Positions 5,902 through 10,606 of a DNA stretch of 10,606 nt are shown here, piece after piece. This stretch comes from DASZYF01 sp035545535 (lineage in GTDB: Bacteria; Actinomycetota; Actinomycetes; Mycobacteriales; CAJCIY01), in assembly GCA_035545535.1 (NCBI GenBank), contig DASZYF010000103.1, positions 1 through 10,606 on the forward strand, written 5' to 3'. The notes below the pieces were generated by a model, which was not told where the DNA came from, did not search any database, and saw only the letters and a program-made list of their open reading frames with translations. The stretch's first letter is position 1; every line of letters begins with the position of its first letter. A program made the translations under genes and the position numbers.

Positions 5902-7677
5902 GGAGTCGGCGAGCACCCACCTCACCGGACGGCCCGGGTCGGGGTCGTACCGGCAGTGCGCACCGGTGCGCACGGTGTCGGCGAGCAGCCGCCCCGTCAC
6001 GGGATCGACGGCCGCGATCCGCTCGACGGCCGCCGCGATCGCCTTGCGCACGGCGACCCGCGCGCGCTCGTCGGTGCCGCCGACGCGGCGGGTCCGGCCA
6101 CCGAGGCCGGTCGCCGCGCGCACCTCCGCGAGCAACGCGTCGCGCTCGTCCTCCAGCCGGGTGATGCGTCCGGCATCCGACCACGCCCGCGCCTCGTCGA
6201 GCTCGGCGTCGATCGCGTCGAGCCGCCTCTTGTAGGCCGAGAGCGCGGCCTTGTCGATGACCTCGAGGCCGGCGTCGTCGGCCGTGCCGGCGCGGCCGGT
6301 CACCGCGTCCGAGAGCTCGACCGCCGCGATGTCCTGGCCCGGTCGCTCGAGGACGATGCGCAGGTAGTGCAGCCCCTTCGCGTCGCGCACCGTCACGAGG
6401 CCGTCGGCGGGCCCGACCCACCAGATGCCGTCCTCGGCGGGCCGCAGGTGCAGCACGAGGTCGGGGCCGGTGGGCGGCGCCGGCGCGACCGCGACCCGGC
6501 GCGCCCACCACGGCGCGGCCATCCGGGCGTAGGCGTCCGCGGCGATCGCCGCGTGGCGCTGCGCGTCCTCGGGGCGGCCGAGGACGGCGCACGCCTGCGC
6601 GAGGTAGTCGTCGACGACACCGACGAAGCCCACTCCGCCGGCGTTGACCACCGCGCGCCCGGTGTAGGGAGCGAGCAGGTCGACGGCCGGTTCGAGGAGG
6701 GCGACGTCGTGCACGAAGACGGCCGCCTCGACGAGCGCGACCATCGTGAGCAGCCAGTCGAGGTCGCGCGGGATGTCACGGAACGCATCACCGGCCGTGC
6801 GGCGCAGCGTCGCGGCCGCCCGCTCGTGCTCTCCGGCGGTCGCCCACAGCACCGCGGCCTCCGCACCCACGGAGCGCACGCCCTCGCTCACCGCGAACGC
6901 GTCGAACAGCGGCGCCTCGGCACGCAGGGCGGCGACGTCGCGCGTGTGCCGCGCGATCGCGCCCGCCAGCGCGTGCTCGATCGCGTACCCGTCGGGCTCG
7001 TTCGCTTCGGCACCGGCCCGGTTCGCCTCCGCCGCCGCCGCGCGCGCAGCGACCACGTCGTCGTCGATCAGCGCGAACATCGCGCGGCGCGACGCCGCGA
7101 AGAAGCGCACCCGCGCCGAGCCGCTGTCGGCGGCGAGCAGGTCGAGCGCGCGGAGCTGCCGCACCACGGTCGTGCGGTCGAGGCACTCGAGCGCGGTCGT
7201 GAGCCGCCACAGATGCGCGTTCATCTGCGCTTCGACGTCCGTGAGGTGCGCGACGACGTCCTCCAGGCGCATCGTGATGCGCAGCCGCTCGTCGAGGTCG
7301 TCGGGACCCCAGCGGGTGAGCAACGACGCGTCGAGCGCGGCCGCGAGCGCCGCCGGGTCGTTGCGCGCCTCCGCGTCGGCCAGCGCCTCCGCGGCGAAGG
7401 ACGCGGCCCGGTGCGGGTCGCCGCCGTAGGCCCACGCGCGGGCGATCGCCACCGCGATGCGCGCGCGCTGCGCGCCTTCGGCCCGCGTGTACGCCTCGTG
7501 CAGGAACGCGGGCAGCCGGCCGGGAGTCGTGCCGAAGATCCGCGTGCCGGCCAGGCCGAGCGCGGCTTCGACCATCCCGTCGACGTCGTCGGCCGCGCGG
7601 GCGGCGTCGTAGGCCCGCACGTGCTCCGCGCGGATGCTGTCCCCTGGCCCGTCGTGCGCCGGAGCGCCGCGTCCCAC
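5899..7677 (-). CDS. Helical-repeat (TPR-like) protein with the C-terminal domain of ATPase/TPR-type regulators
   Basis: A 592-residue soluble protein. Residues ~15-400 are Ala-rich antiparallel helices resembling degenerate tetratricopeptide repeats. Residues ~408-590 match a C-terminal module I recall from large actinobacterial and other bacterial AAA/NACHT-TPR signalling proteins (some with LuxR or adenylate-cyclase domains). Recognisable parts are a beta-rich IWWVGPADGLVTVRDAKGLHYL segment, the 'ERPGQDIAAVEL' stretch, a coiled-coil helix pair (~475-525), a GLGGRTRRVGGTDERARVAV segment, and an ending with TVRTGAHCRYDPDP and VRW. No Walker A motif, cyclase or helix-turn-helix was found, so this is a free-standing TPR-plus-tail form. 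The role is unknown; protein-protein scaffolding or regulation is inferred. The start is taken as GTG 7677, six bases after TACCAT, consistent with leaderless initiation. It lies just upstream of the DUF35 operon on the same strand and could influence it. Confidence 0.8.
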   Translation of the reverse strand: MGRGAPAHDGPGDSIRAEHVRAYDAARAADDVDGMVEAALGLAGTRIFGTTPGRLPAFLHEAYTRAEGAQRARIAVAIARAWAYGGDPHRAASFAAEALADAEARNDPAALAAALDASLLTRWGPDDLDERLRITMRLEDVVAHLTDVEAQMNAHLWRLTTALECLDRTTVVRQLRALDLLAADSGSARVRFFAASRRAMFALIDDDVVAARAAAAEANRAGAEANEPDGYAIEHALAGAIARHTRDVAALRAEAPLFDAFAVSEGVRSVGAEAAVLWATAGEHERAAATLRRTAGDAFRDIPRDLDWLLTMVALVEAAVFVHDVALLEPAVDLLAPYTGRAVVNAGGVGFVGVVDDYLAQACAVLGRPEDAQRHAAIAADAYARMAAPWWARRVAVAPAPPTGPDLVLHLRPAEDGIWWVGPADGLVTVRDAKGLHYLRIVLERPGQDIAAVELSDAVTGRAGTADDAGLEVIDKAALSAYKRRLDAIDAELDEARAWSDAGRITRLEDERDALLAEVRAATGLGGRTRRVGGTDERARVAVRKAIAAAVERIAAVDPVTGRLLADTVRTGAHCRYDPDPGRPVRWVLADS

Positions 7678-7683
7678 ACAGCG

Positions 7684-7711
7684 ATGGTAGGGACGCGGCG
7701 CCCGCGTCAGG
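7684..7711 (-). promoter_or_regulatory. Candidate leaderless promoter of the helical-repeat gene
   Basis: On the minus strand CCTGAC (7706-7711) and TACCAT (7684-7689) are separated by 16 nt. The -10 fits TANNNT and ends six bases before GTG 7677, so transcription would start at the initiation codon. No Shine-Dalgarno precedes the gene, which agrees with a leaderless mRNA. It occupies most of the 41-nt gap to the SnoaL-like gene. Confidence 0.5.
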
Positions 7712-7718
7712 GGACGTC

Positions 7719-8150
7719 TCAGGGCCGGATGAGCGTCACCGTCGCCGCGTGCTCGTTCACCCGCGCCTCGTCCCAGTCGCCGGTGCAGTACACCGACAGC
7801 TCGGCGATGCTGCCGTCCCGGACGTCGGCGCGGATCATCTCGCGCGCTCGCCAGGCCTGGCCGCCCTGCACCCAGTGCTCCTCGAACTCGATCACGAAGC
7901 CGGTCGGGATCGGGTCCACCCGGTGGCGCACGACACGACCGGGAGACGCGTGGCCCTCACGGCGGATCGCGACGAGCGCGTCCCGGTCGCCGGCCTGCTC
8001 CCGCCAGTGCGGCAGGCTCACGTCGGCGAACACGTCCGCCGCGAACAGCCGTTCCGCGAGCACGCCGGTCTCGAGGAAGGCCAGGAGCTCAGCGACCAGT
8101 CGCTCGACGTCGGCCGCGGGCGCCGACGGAGCCGTGATGATGGCGGTCAC
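7719..8150 (-). CDS. NTF2/SnoaL-like fold protein
   Basis: The 143-residue product has the layout of the NTF2/SnoaL superfamily. An N-terminal helix pair (about 12-40) is followed by FADVSLPHWREQAGDRDALV, where a polar cavity is usually built, and then by a curved sheet (VRHRVDPIPTGFVIEFEEHW; GQAWRAREMIRADVRDGSI). It ends with ELSVYCTGDWDEAR, a strand-and-turn often seen in uncharacterised actinobacterial members. The fold serves both cyclases/isomerases and ligand-binding proteins, so no reaction is assigned. Start is GTG 8150, sharing GTGA with the stop of the cupin gene, so translation is coupled and the two proteins are likely used together. An upstream extension in this frame through the cupin gene is not credible. 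Confidence 0.85.
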   Translation of the reverse strand: MTAIITAPSAPAADVERLVAELLAFLETGVLAERLFAADVFADVSLPHWREQAGDRDALVAIRREGHASPGRVVRHRVDPIPTGFVIEFEEHWVQGGQAWRAREMIRADVRDGSIAELSVYCTGDWDEARVNEHAATVTLIRP

Positions 8151-8524
8151 TGGGCATCCAGCGCTTCCATGTTGGCGCCGACGACGGCCATGCTCGCCTG
8201 CAGCTCGGCGGTCGGGCTGAACTCGATGACCTCGGTGCCCGCGTGCGGGTGCGGCAGGTGCCCGGGGGTGATGTAGTACGCGTCGCCCGCGGCGTAGGTC
8301 TCCGAACGGTCGGCGTAGTGGACGTCGAGCCGGCCGCTCACGACGATGCCCCAGTGAGGGCACTGGCAGCGGTCGTCCGGCAGGCCCTTGAACAGGAAGC
8401 CGGGGTCGAAGTCGGTCGGGAACGTCTCGAACGCGACCGTGTGGTCGGCCAGCTCGACGTAGCGGCCGGTGATGACCGGCTCGTCGACGACCAGCGGGGC
8501 CTCGTCCTTGCGGGTGCGGGGCAT
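8147..8524 (-). CDS. Small single-domain cupin protein
   Basis: A 125-residue protein with one cupin barrel. The first motif centres on CQCPHWGIVVSGRLDVHY (53-70), where His57 is a probable metal ligand and GIVVSGRLDV is the conserved turn. The second motif is G80-DAYYITPG-HLPHPHAGTEVIEF, giving His92 or His94 as another ligand. The first motif has one His instead of the HxH pair, and Cys53/Cys55 sit beside it, so metal binding may differ from classic cupins. Cupins of this size may be enzymes or binding proteins; the function is unassigned. ATG 8524 has a near-perfect Shine-Dalgarno four bases upstream. The stop overlaps the SnoaL-like start as GTGA, so these two form an operon. Confidence 0.88.
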   Translation of the reverse strand: MPRTRKDEAPLVVDEPVITGRYVELADHTVAFETFPTDFDPGFLFKGLPDDRCQCPHWGIVVSGRLDVHYADRSETYAAGDAYYITPGHLPHPHAGTEVIEFSPTAELQASMAVVGANMEALDAQ

Positions 8525-8528
8525 GGTG

Positions 8529-8536
8529 CCTCCTCC
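8529..8536 (-). promoter_or_regulatory. Strong ribosome binding site of the cupin gene
   Basis: GGAGGAGG on the minus strand, four bases before ATG 8524, is the strongest Shine-Dalgarno in this window and fixes the cupin start. It contrasts with the neighbouring genes, most of which have none. Confidence 0.85.
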
Positions 8537-8567
8537 ATCGGTTGGGTGGTGCGGTCAACCGGGAGGC

Positions 8568-8592
8568 GTGACGCCGCGCGTCACATCGTGAC
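8568..8592. repeat. Two overlapping perfect inverted repeats (GTGACGC-CGC-GCGTCAC and GTCAC-ATC-GTGAC)
   Basis: In the 195-nt divergent region between the cupin and hydrolase genes, GTGACGC (8568-8574) pairs with GCGTCAC (8578-8584) around a 3-nt centre. The GTCAC of that right arm (8580-8584) also pairs with GTGAC at 8588-8592 around ATC. Further GTCAC copies lie at 8618-8622 and 8661-8665. ACCTC/GAGGT (8591-8605) forms another short inverted repeat. The cluster looks like an operator for a dimeric regulator; the stem is not followed by a T-run, so it is not a standard terminator. Apart from this and the candidate -10 at 8706, I see nothing else in the gap. Confidence 0.55.
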
Positions 8593-8705
8593 CTCCGGGC
8601 GAGGTGGTGTGGCGGCGGTCACTGCGCGTCGCACAACGGAGCGCGGAGGCAGTCGCCCGGGTCACAAGAGGTGAGCGGACGCTCCGCAAGCCGGCGGCCC
8701 GCCGA

Positions 8706-8711
8706 TACCGT
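8706..8711 (+). promoter_or_regulatory. Candidate -10 box (TACCGT) of the hydrolase-SDR operon
   Basis: TACCGT fits TANNNT and ends eight bases before ATG 8720, again consistent with a leaderless transcript. No clear -35 hexamer is visible 16-18 nt upstream. No Shine-Dalgarno precedes the ATG, which supports this reading. Confidence 0.45.
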
Positions 8712-8719
8712 TGTGTCCC

Positions 8720-9646
8720 ATGTCAGAGGTGCTGCCTCCGCGGCTCGAGGGGACGGTCCGGGTCGCCCCGGACCGCGTGCTCGGCTGGGCGCAGTTCGGT
8801 GACGCGAACGGCCTGCCCTTCATCTGGCTCCACGGCACCCCCGGTGCCCGCCGCCAGATCCCCCCGGAGGCGCGGACGTTCGCCCTCCGTCACGGCATGC
8901 GCATCGTCGGCATCGACCGGCCGGGCGTCGGCAAGTCGACCCCGCACCTCTACGCGAACGTGCGCGAGTTCGCCGACGACGTCCGCACCCTCGCCGACGC
9001 GATGGGCTTCGAGAAGTTCGCCGTCATCGGCCTCTCCGGCGGCGGTCCTTACGCGCTCGCGTGTGCCGCCACGATGCCGGACCGTGTCGTCGCGGTCGCC
9101 TCGCTCGGTGGCGTCGCCCCGACGGTCGGCCCGAACGCGATCCACGGCGGACTCGTCGGGTTCGGCGAGCGGTTCGCCTCGGTCGTGAAGCTGCTGCGCG
9201 TGCCGCTCGGCTTCGGCCTGGCGACGCTGCTCAAGGTGCTGCGCCCCGTCGGCAACCCGGCGCTGCACCTCTACGCCCGCGTGTCCCCGCCCGGTGACCG
9301 GGCGCTGCTCGAGCGCCCCGAGTTCGCCGCGATGTTCCTCGACGACATCCTCGGCCGGCACGAGCACTTCTCCGCGGCGCTGTCCGACGTCGTCCTGTTC
9401 TGCCGCGACTGGGGCTTCGAGCTGTCCGACGTGAAGGCGCCGGTCGTGTGGTGGCACGGCGATGCCGACCACATCATCCCGTTCTCGCACGGCCAGCACA
9501 TGGTCGAGCGGCTGCCCGACGCCGAGCTGCGCGTGCTTCCGGGCGAGAGCCATCTCGGGGGGCTCGGCATCGCCGAGGAGATCCTCACGACGCTGTCCGC
9601 GCACCTCCGCGACCCGCAGGAGTCGCTGCGCCGCGCCGGTTCGTGA
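8720..9646 (+). CDS. Alpha/beta-fold hydrolase
   Basis: A 308-residue alpha/beta hydrolase. HGTPG at 38-42 supplies the oxyanion hole, the nucleophile is Ser106 in GLSGGG, the acid is probably Asp250 in HGDADHIIP, and the base is His278 in GESHLGG. IVGIDRPGVGKS (62-73) is the usual strand-loop before the nucleophile. A helical cap lies at about 140-225. There is no signal peptide, so it acts in the cytosol on an ester, epoxide, amide or similar substrate that cannot be named. ATG 8720 is preferred; TTG 8711 would add only three residues and overlaps the candidate -10 box. The gene is followed by an SDR gene through an unusual junction where the stop overlaps an ATG (TGATG). The pair is probably one transcript. 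Confidence 0.92.
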   Translation: MSEVLPPRLEGTVRVAPDRVLGWAQFGDANGLPFIWLHGTPGARRQIPPEARTFALRHGMRIVGIDRPGVGKSTPHLYANVREFADDVRTLADAMGFEKFAVIGLSGGGPYALACAATMPDRVVAVASLGGVAPTVGPNAIHGGLVGFGERFASVVKLLRVPLGFGLATLLKVLRPVGNPALHLYARVSPPGDRALLERPEFAAMFLDDILGRHEHFSAALSDVVLFCRDWGFELSDVKAPVVWWHGDADHIIPFSHGQHMVERLPDAELRVLPGESHLGGLGIAEEILTTLSAHLRDPQESLRRAGS

Positions 9647-9663
9647 TGCACTGCGCTGCATGA
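9646..9663 (+). other. Five-codon mini-ORF (MHCAA) linking hydrolase stop to next start
   Basis: ATG 9646 overlaps the hydrolase stop as TGATG and reads five codons to a TGA at 9661-9663. That TGA shares ATGA with another ATG at 9660. It is too short to call a gene; it is recorded because stop-start overlaps of this kind allow ribosomes to terminate and restart. Confidence 0.35.
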
Positions 9664-9681
9664 AGGGCGCTGCATGAAGGG
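9654..9681 (+). repeat. 14-bp tandem duplication spanning the SDR start codon
   Basis: CGCTGCATGAAGGG occurs at 9654-9667 and again, exactly, at 9668-9681. The second unit contains the SDR start codon and its next codons. The first contains an out-of-frame copy of them whose GAAGGG lies six bases before the real ATG and can serve as its Shine-Dalgarno. Confidence 0.9.
9660..9677 (+). other. Five-codon mini-ORF (MKGAA) ending at the SDR start
   Basis: ATG 9660 reads five codons to TGA 9675-9677, which overlaps the SDR ATG (9674) as ATGA. It lies in the first unit of the 14-bp duplication. With the preceding mini-ORF it makes a continuous chain of terminate-restart overlaps from the hydrolase to the SDR. 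Probably not a functional peptide. Confidence 0.35.
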
Positions 9682-10537
9682 CAAGGTCGCGCTGGTCACC
9701 GGCGCGAACACCGGCATCGGTCTCGAGACCGCCCGCGGTCTCGCGCGACAGGGCGCGACGACGGTCATCGCGTGCCGCAACGCGACGAAGGCCCAGCGTG
9801 CCCGCGACGACATCGCCGCGTCCACCGGCAACGACGACGTGCACGTCGTCGCTCTCGACCTGTCCGACCTCGACTCCGTCGAGAAGGCCGCCGCCGACGT
9901 GCTCTCGCGGTGGGACCGTCTCGACGTGCTGGTCAACAACGCGGGCGGCATGTGGTCGCGGCGCGAGACGACGAAGCAGGGCTTCGAGCAGACGTTCGGT
10001 GTGAACCACCTCGCGCCGTTCCTCTTGACGAACCGCCTGCTCGACCGGCTCGCGGCCAGCGGGTCGAGCCGCATCGTCAACGTCACCTCGGTCGCGAGCC
10101 ACCACGCGTTCGGCGGCATGCGATGGGACGACCTGCAGCACGAGAAGACCGCGTACAAGGCGACCGCCGTGTACTGCCACTCGAAGCTCGCGAACGTGCT
10201 GTTCACCCGCGGACTGGCGGAGCGGGGCTTCGACTCCTACGCCGTGCACCCCGGGTGGGTGCGCAGCGACTTCGCGATGGACGGCGACACGTCGGGCTTC
10301 ACGCGCTTCTACATGAGCGCCATCCGCCCGCTGCAGGTCAGCCCGGCCACCGGCGCGCGGACCTCGATCTTCTGCGCAACCTCTCCCGAAGCCGCGGGAC
10401 GTAGCGGCCTGTACTGGGTGCGGCGCAAGGTGCACCCCACGTCGAGGTTCGCGCGCGCCGACGCCGACGTGACCCGCTTGTGGGACGTCAGCGCGCAGCT
10501 GGTCGCCGACGCGGGCTTCCCGCTGGCGACTTCCTAG
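9674..10537 (+). CDS. Short-chain dehydrogenase/reductase, retinol-dehydrogenase-like
   Basis: A 287-residue classical SDR. The cofactor loop is TGANTGIG (9-16). ACRN at 33-36 follows the second strand, and the Arg there favours NADP(H). Asp62 (LDLSD), NNAG (88-91) and Asn111 (GVNHLAPFLLT) are in place. The catalytic Tyr167 and Lys171 lie in YCHSKLAN, with Ser139 or Ser142 as the catalytic serine. HPGWVRSDF (192-200) is the typical post-active-site loop. The N-G-N-H-LG-FLLT pattern and long Ser-to-Tyr spacing place it with the retinol-dehydrogenase/WWOX-like SDRs, which in bacteria act on varied alcohols and ketones; the substrate is unknown. ATG 9674 is chosen because it starts directly at the Rossmann strand and has GAAGGG six bases upstream. 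It is probably co-expressed with the hydrolase. Confidence 0.92.
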   Translation: MKGKVALVTGANTGIGLETARGLARQGATTVIACRNATKAQRARDDIAASTGNDDVHVVALDLSDLDSVEKAAADVLSRWDRLDVLVNNAGGMWSRRETTKQGFEQTFGVNHLAPFLLTNRLLDRLAASGSSRIVNVTSVASHHAFGGMRWDDLQHEKTAYKATAVYCHSKLANVLFTRGLAERGFDSYAVHPGWVRSDFAMDGDTSGFTRFYMSAIRPLQVSPATGARTSIFCATSPEAAGRSGLYWVRRKVHPTSRFARADADVTRLWDVSAQLVADAGFPLATS

Positions 10538-10540
10538 ACT
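10535..10540 (+). promoter_or_regulatory. Candidate -10 box (TAGACT) for the tRNA-Arg gene
   Basis: TAGACT fits TANNNT and lies 17 nt before the mature tRNA 5' end. Its first three bases are the SDR stop codon. No strong -35 hexamer is visible 16-18 nt upstream, so read-through from the SDR gene could also supply the tRNA. Confidence 0.35.
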
Positions 10541-10557
10541 CGACCCGCAACACCCCC

Positions 10558-10606
10558 GCCCTCGTAGCTCAGGGGATAGAGCGTCGGTTTCCTAAACCGT
10601 GTGCGA
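10558..10606 (+). tRNA. tRNA-Arg(CCU), 5' part (cut by window edge)
   Basis: The sequence reads as acceptor strand GCCCTCG (10558-10564), TA, D-stem GCTC/GAGC around AGGGGATA, and G26. The anticodon arm is TCGGT-TTCCTAA-ACCGT, whose seven-base loop holds anticodon CCT (10591-10593) after U33, so it decodes AGG as arginine. The outermost anticodon-stem pair (27-43) is a T-T mismatch. The window ends in the variable region, so the T arm and acceptor 3' strand are not seen. It is on the same strand as, and 20 nt after, the SDR gene. tRNA-Arg genes of this type are known integration sites for mobile elements elsewhere; nothing to the left suggests one here. Confidence 0.9.

Noticed and set aside
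5474..6592. N-terminal extension of the DUF35 protein to 372 residues
   Set aside because: The added part is Arg/Gly-rich and is out of frame with the helical-repeat gene that truly occupies it. ATG 5887 gives the normal DUF35 length.
5881..8220. Very long plus-strand open frame (779 codons)
   Set aside because: It is antisense to the helical-repeat and SnoaL-like genes, is Arg/Val/Gly-rich without domain features, and reflects the third-position GC bias of the real genes.
7719..8558. A single 279-residue protein spanning cupin and SnoaL regions
   Set aside because: In the cupin region this frame is a low-complexity shadow, whereas the cupin frame has a strong Shine-Dalgarno and clear motifs. 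The GTGA overlap explains two separate genes.
8540..8560. GGTTG...CAACC hairpin in the cupin leader as a riboswitch
   Set aside because: Only a 5-bp stem with an 11-nt loop and no recognisable aptamer; too little to call.
8568..8584. Rho-independent terminator at the 17-bp palindrome
   Set aside because: It lies upstream of both divergent genes, not after a gene, and has no T-run on either strand; an operator is more likely.
8723..10435. Long minus-strand open frame (570 codons) opposite the hydrolase and SDR
   Set aside because: It is a shadow of two clear enzyme genes; no recognisable motif and an unnatural composition.

Overview
The window is GC-rich, densely coded bacterial chromosome with short gaps and several GTG starts. 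The families present (an Lsr2-type DNA-binding domain, DUF4012, a thiolase/DUF35/CaiB lipid cluster, and probable leaderless starts after TANNNT boxes) suggest an actinobacterium. A less-studied class such as Acidimicrobiia or Thermoleophilia is possible, but that placement is a guess. I count twelve protein genes (one cut by the left edge) and one tRNA cut by the right edge. No insertion sequence, phage gene, CRISPR array or toxin-antitoxin pair is visible, and no gap exceeds about 200 bases.

Left block, minus strand (1-2272). Transcription runs right to left. A site-2-type M50 membrane protease (1385-2272) is followed 6 nt later by a GDT1/TMEM165-type divalent cation transporter (791-1378). 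After a 95-nt gap holding a repeated TCTGACCC motif comes a small zinc-ribbon plus Lsr2-like DNA-binding protein (291-695). Then the membrane-anchored N-terminus of a DUF4012 protein runs off the edge (1-243). A dye-decolourising peroxidase (2299-3201, plus strand) diverges from the protease across only 26 nt.

Centre block, minus strand (3198-7677). A DUF35 zinc-ribbon/OB-fold protein (5474-5887), an SCP-x-like thiolase (4276-5472) and a class III CoA-transferase (3198-4259) form a tight acyl-CoA operon, probably for lipid, sterol side-chain or other CoA-thioester metabolism. Upstream lies a 592-residue helical-repeat protein (5899-7677). Its C-terminus matches the tail of large ATPase/TPR regulators, but no NTPase domain is visible. 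The last base of the CoA-transferase gene lies inside a 4-base convergent overlap with the peroxidase gene.

Right block (7719-10606). A cupin gene and an NTF2/SnoaL-like gene overlap by GTGA on the minus strand. A 195-nt divergent region with nested GTGAC/GTCAC inverted repeats separates them from a plus-strand pair: an alpha/beta hydrolase (8720-9646) and a retinol-dehydrogenase-like SDR (9674-10537). The junction of that pair contains two five-codon mini-ORFs linked by overlapping stops and starts, made partly by a 14-bp tandem duplication. A tRNA-Arg(CCU) begins 20 nt after the SDR gene.

Nothing here amounts to a clearly new multi-gene system. The most unusual signals are the mini-ORF chain, the Lsr2-like protein lacking the RGR clamp, the NTPase-less regulator, and two stop codons built into candidate -10 boxes.
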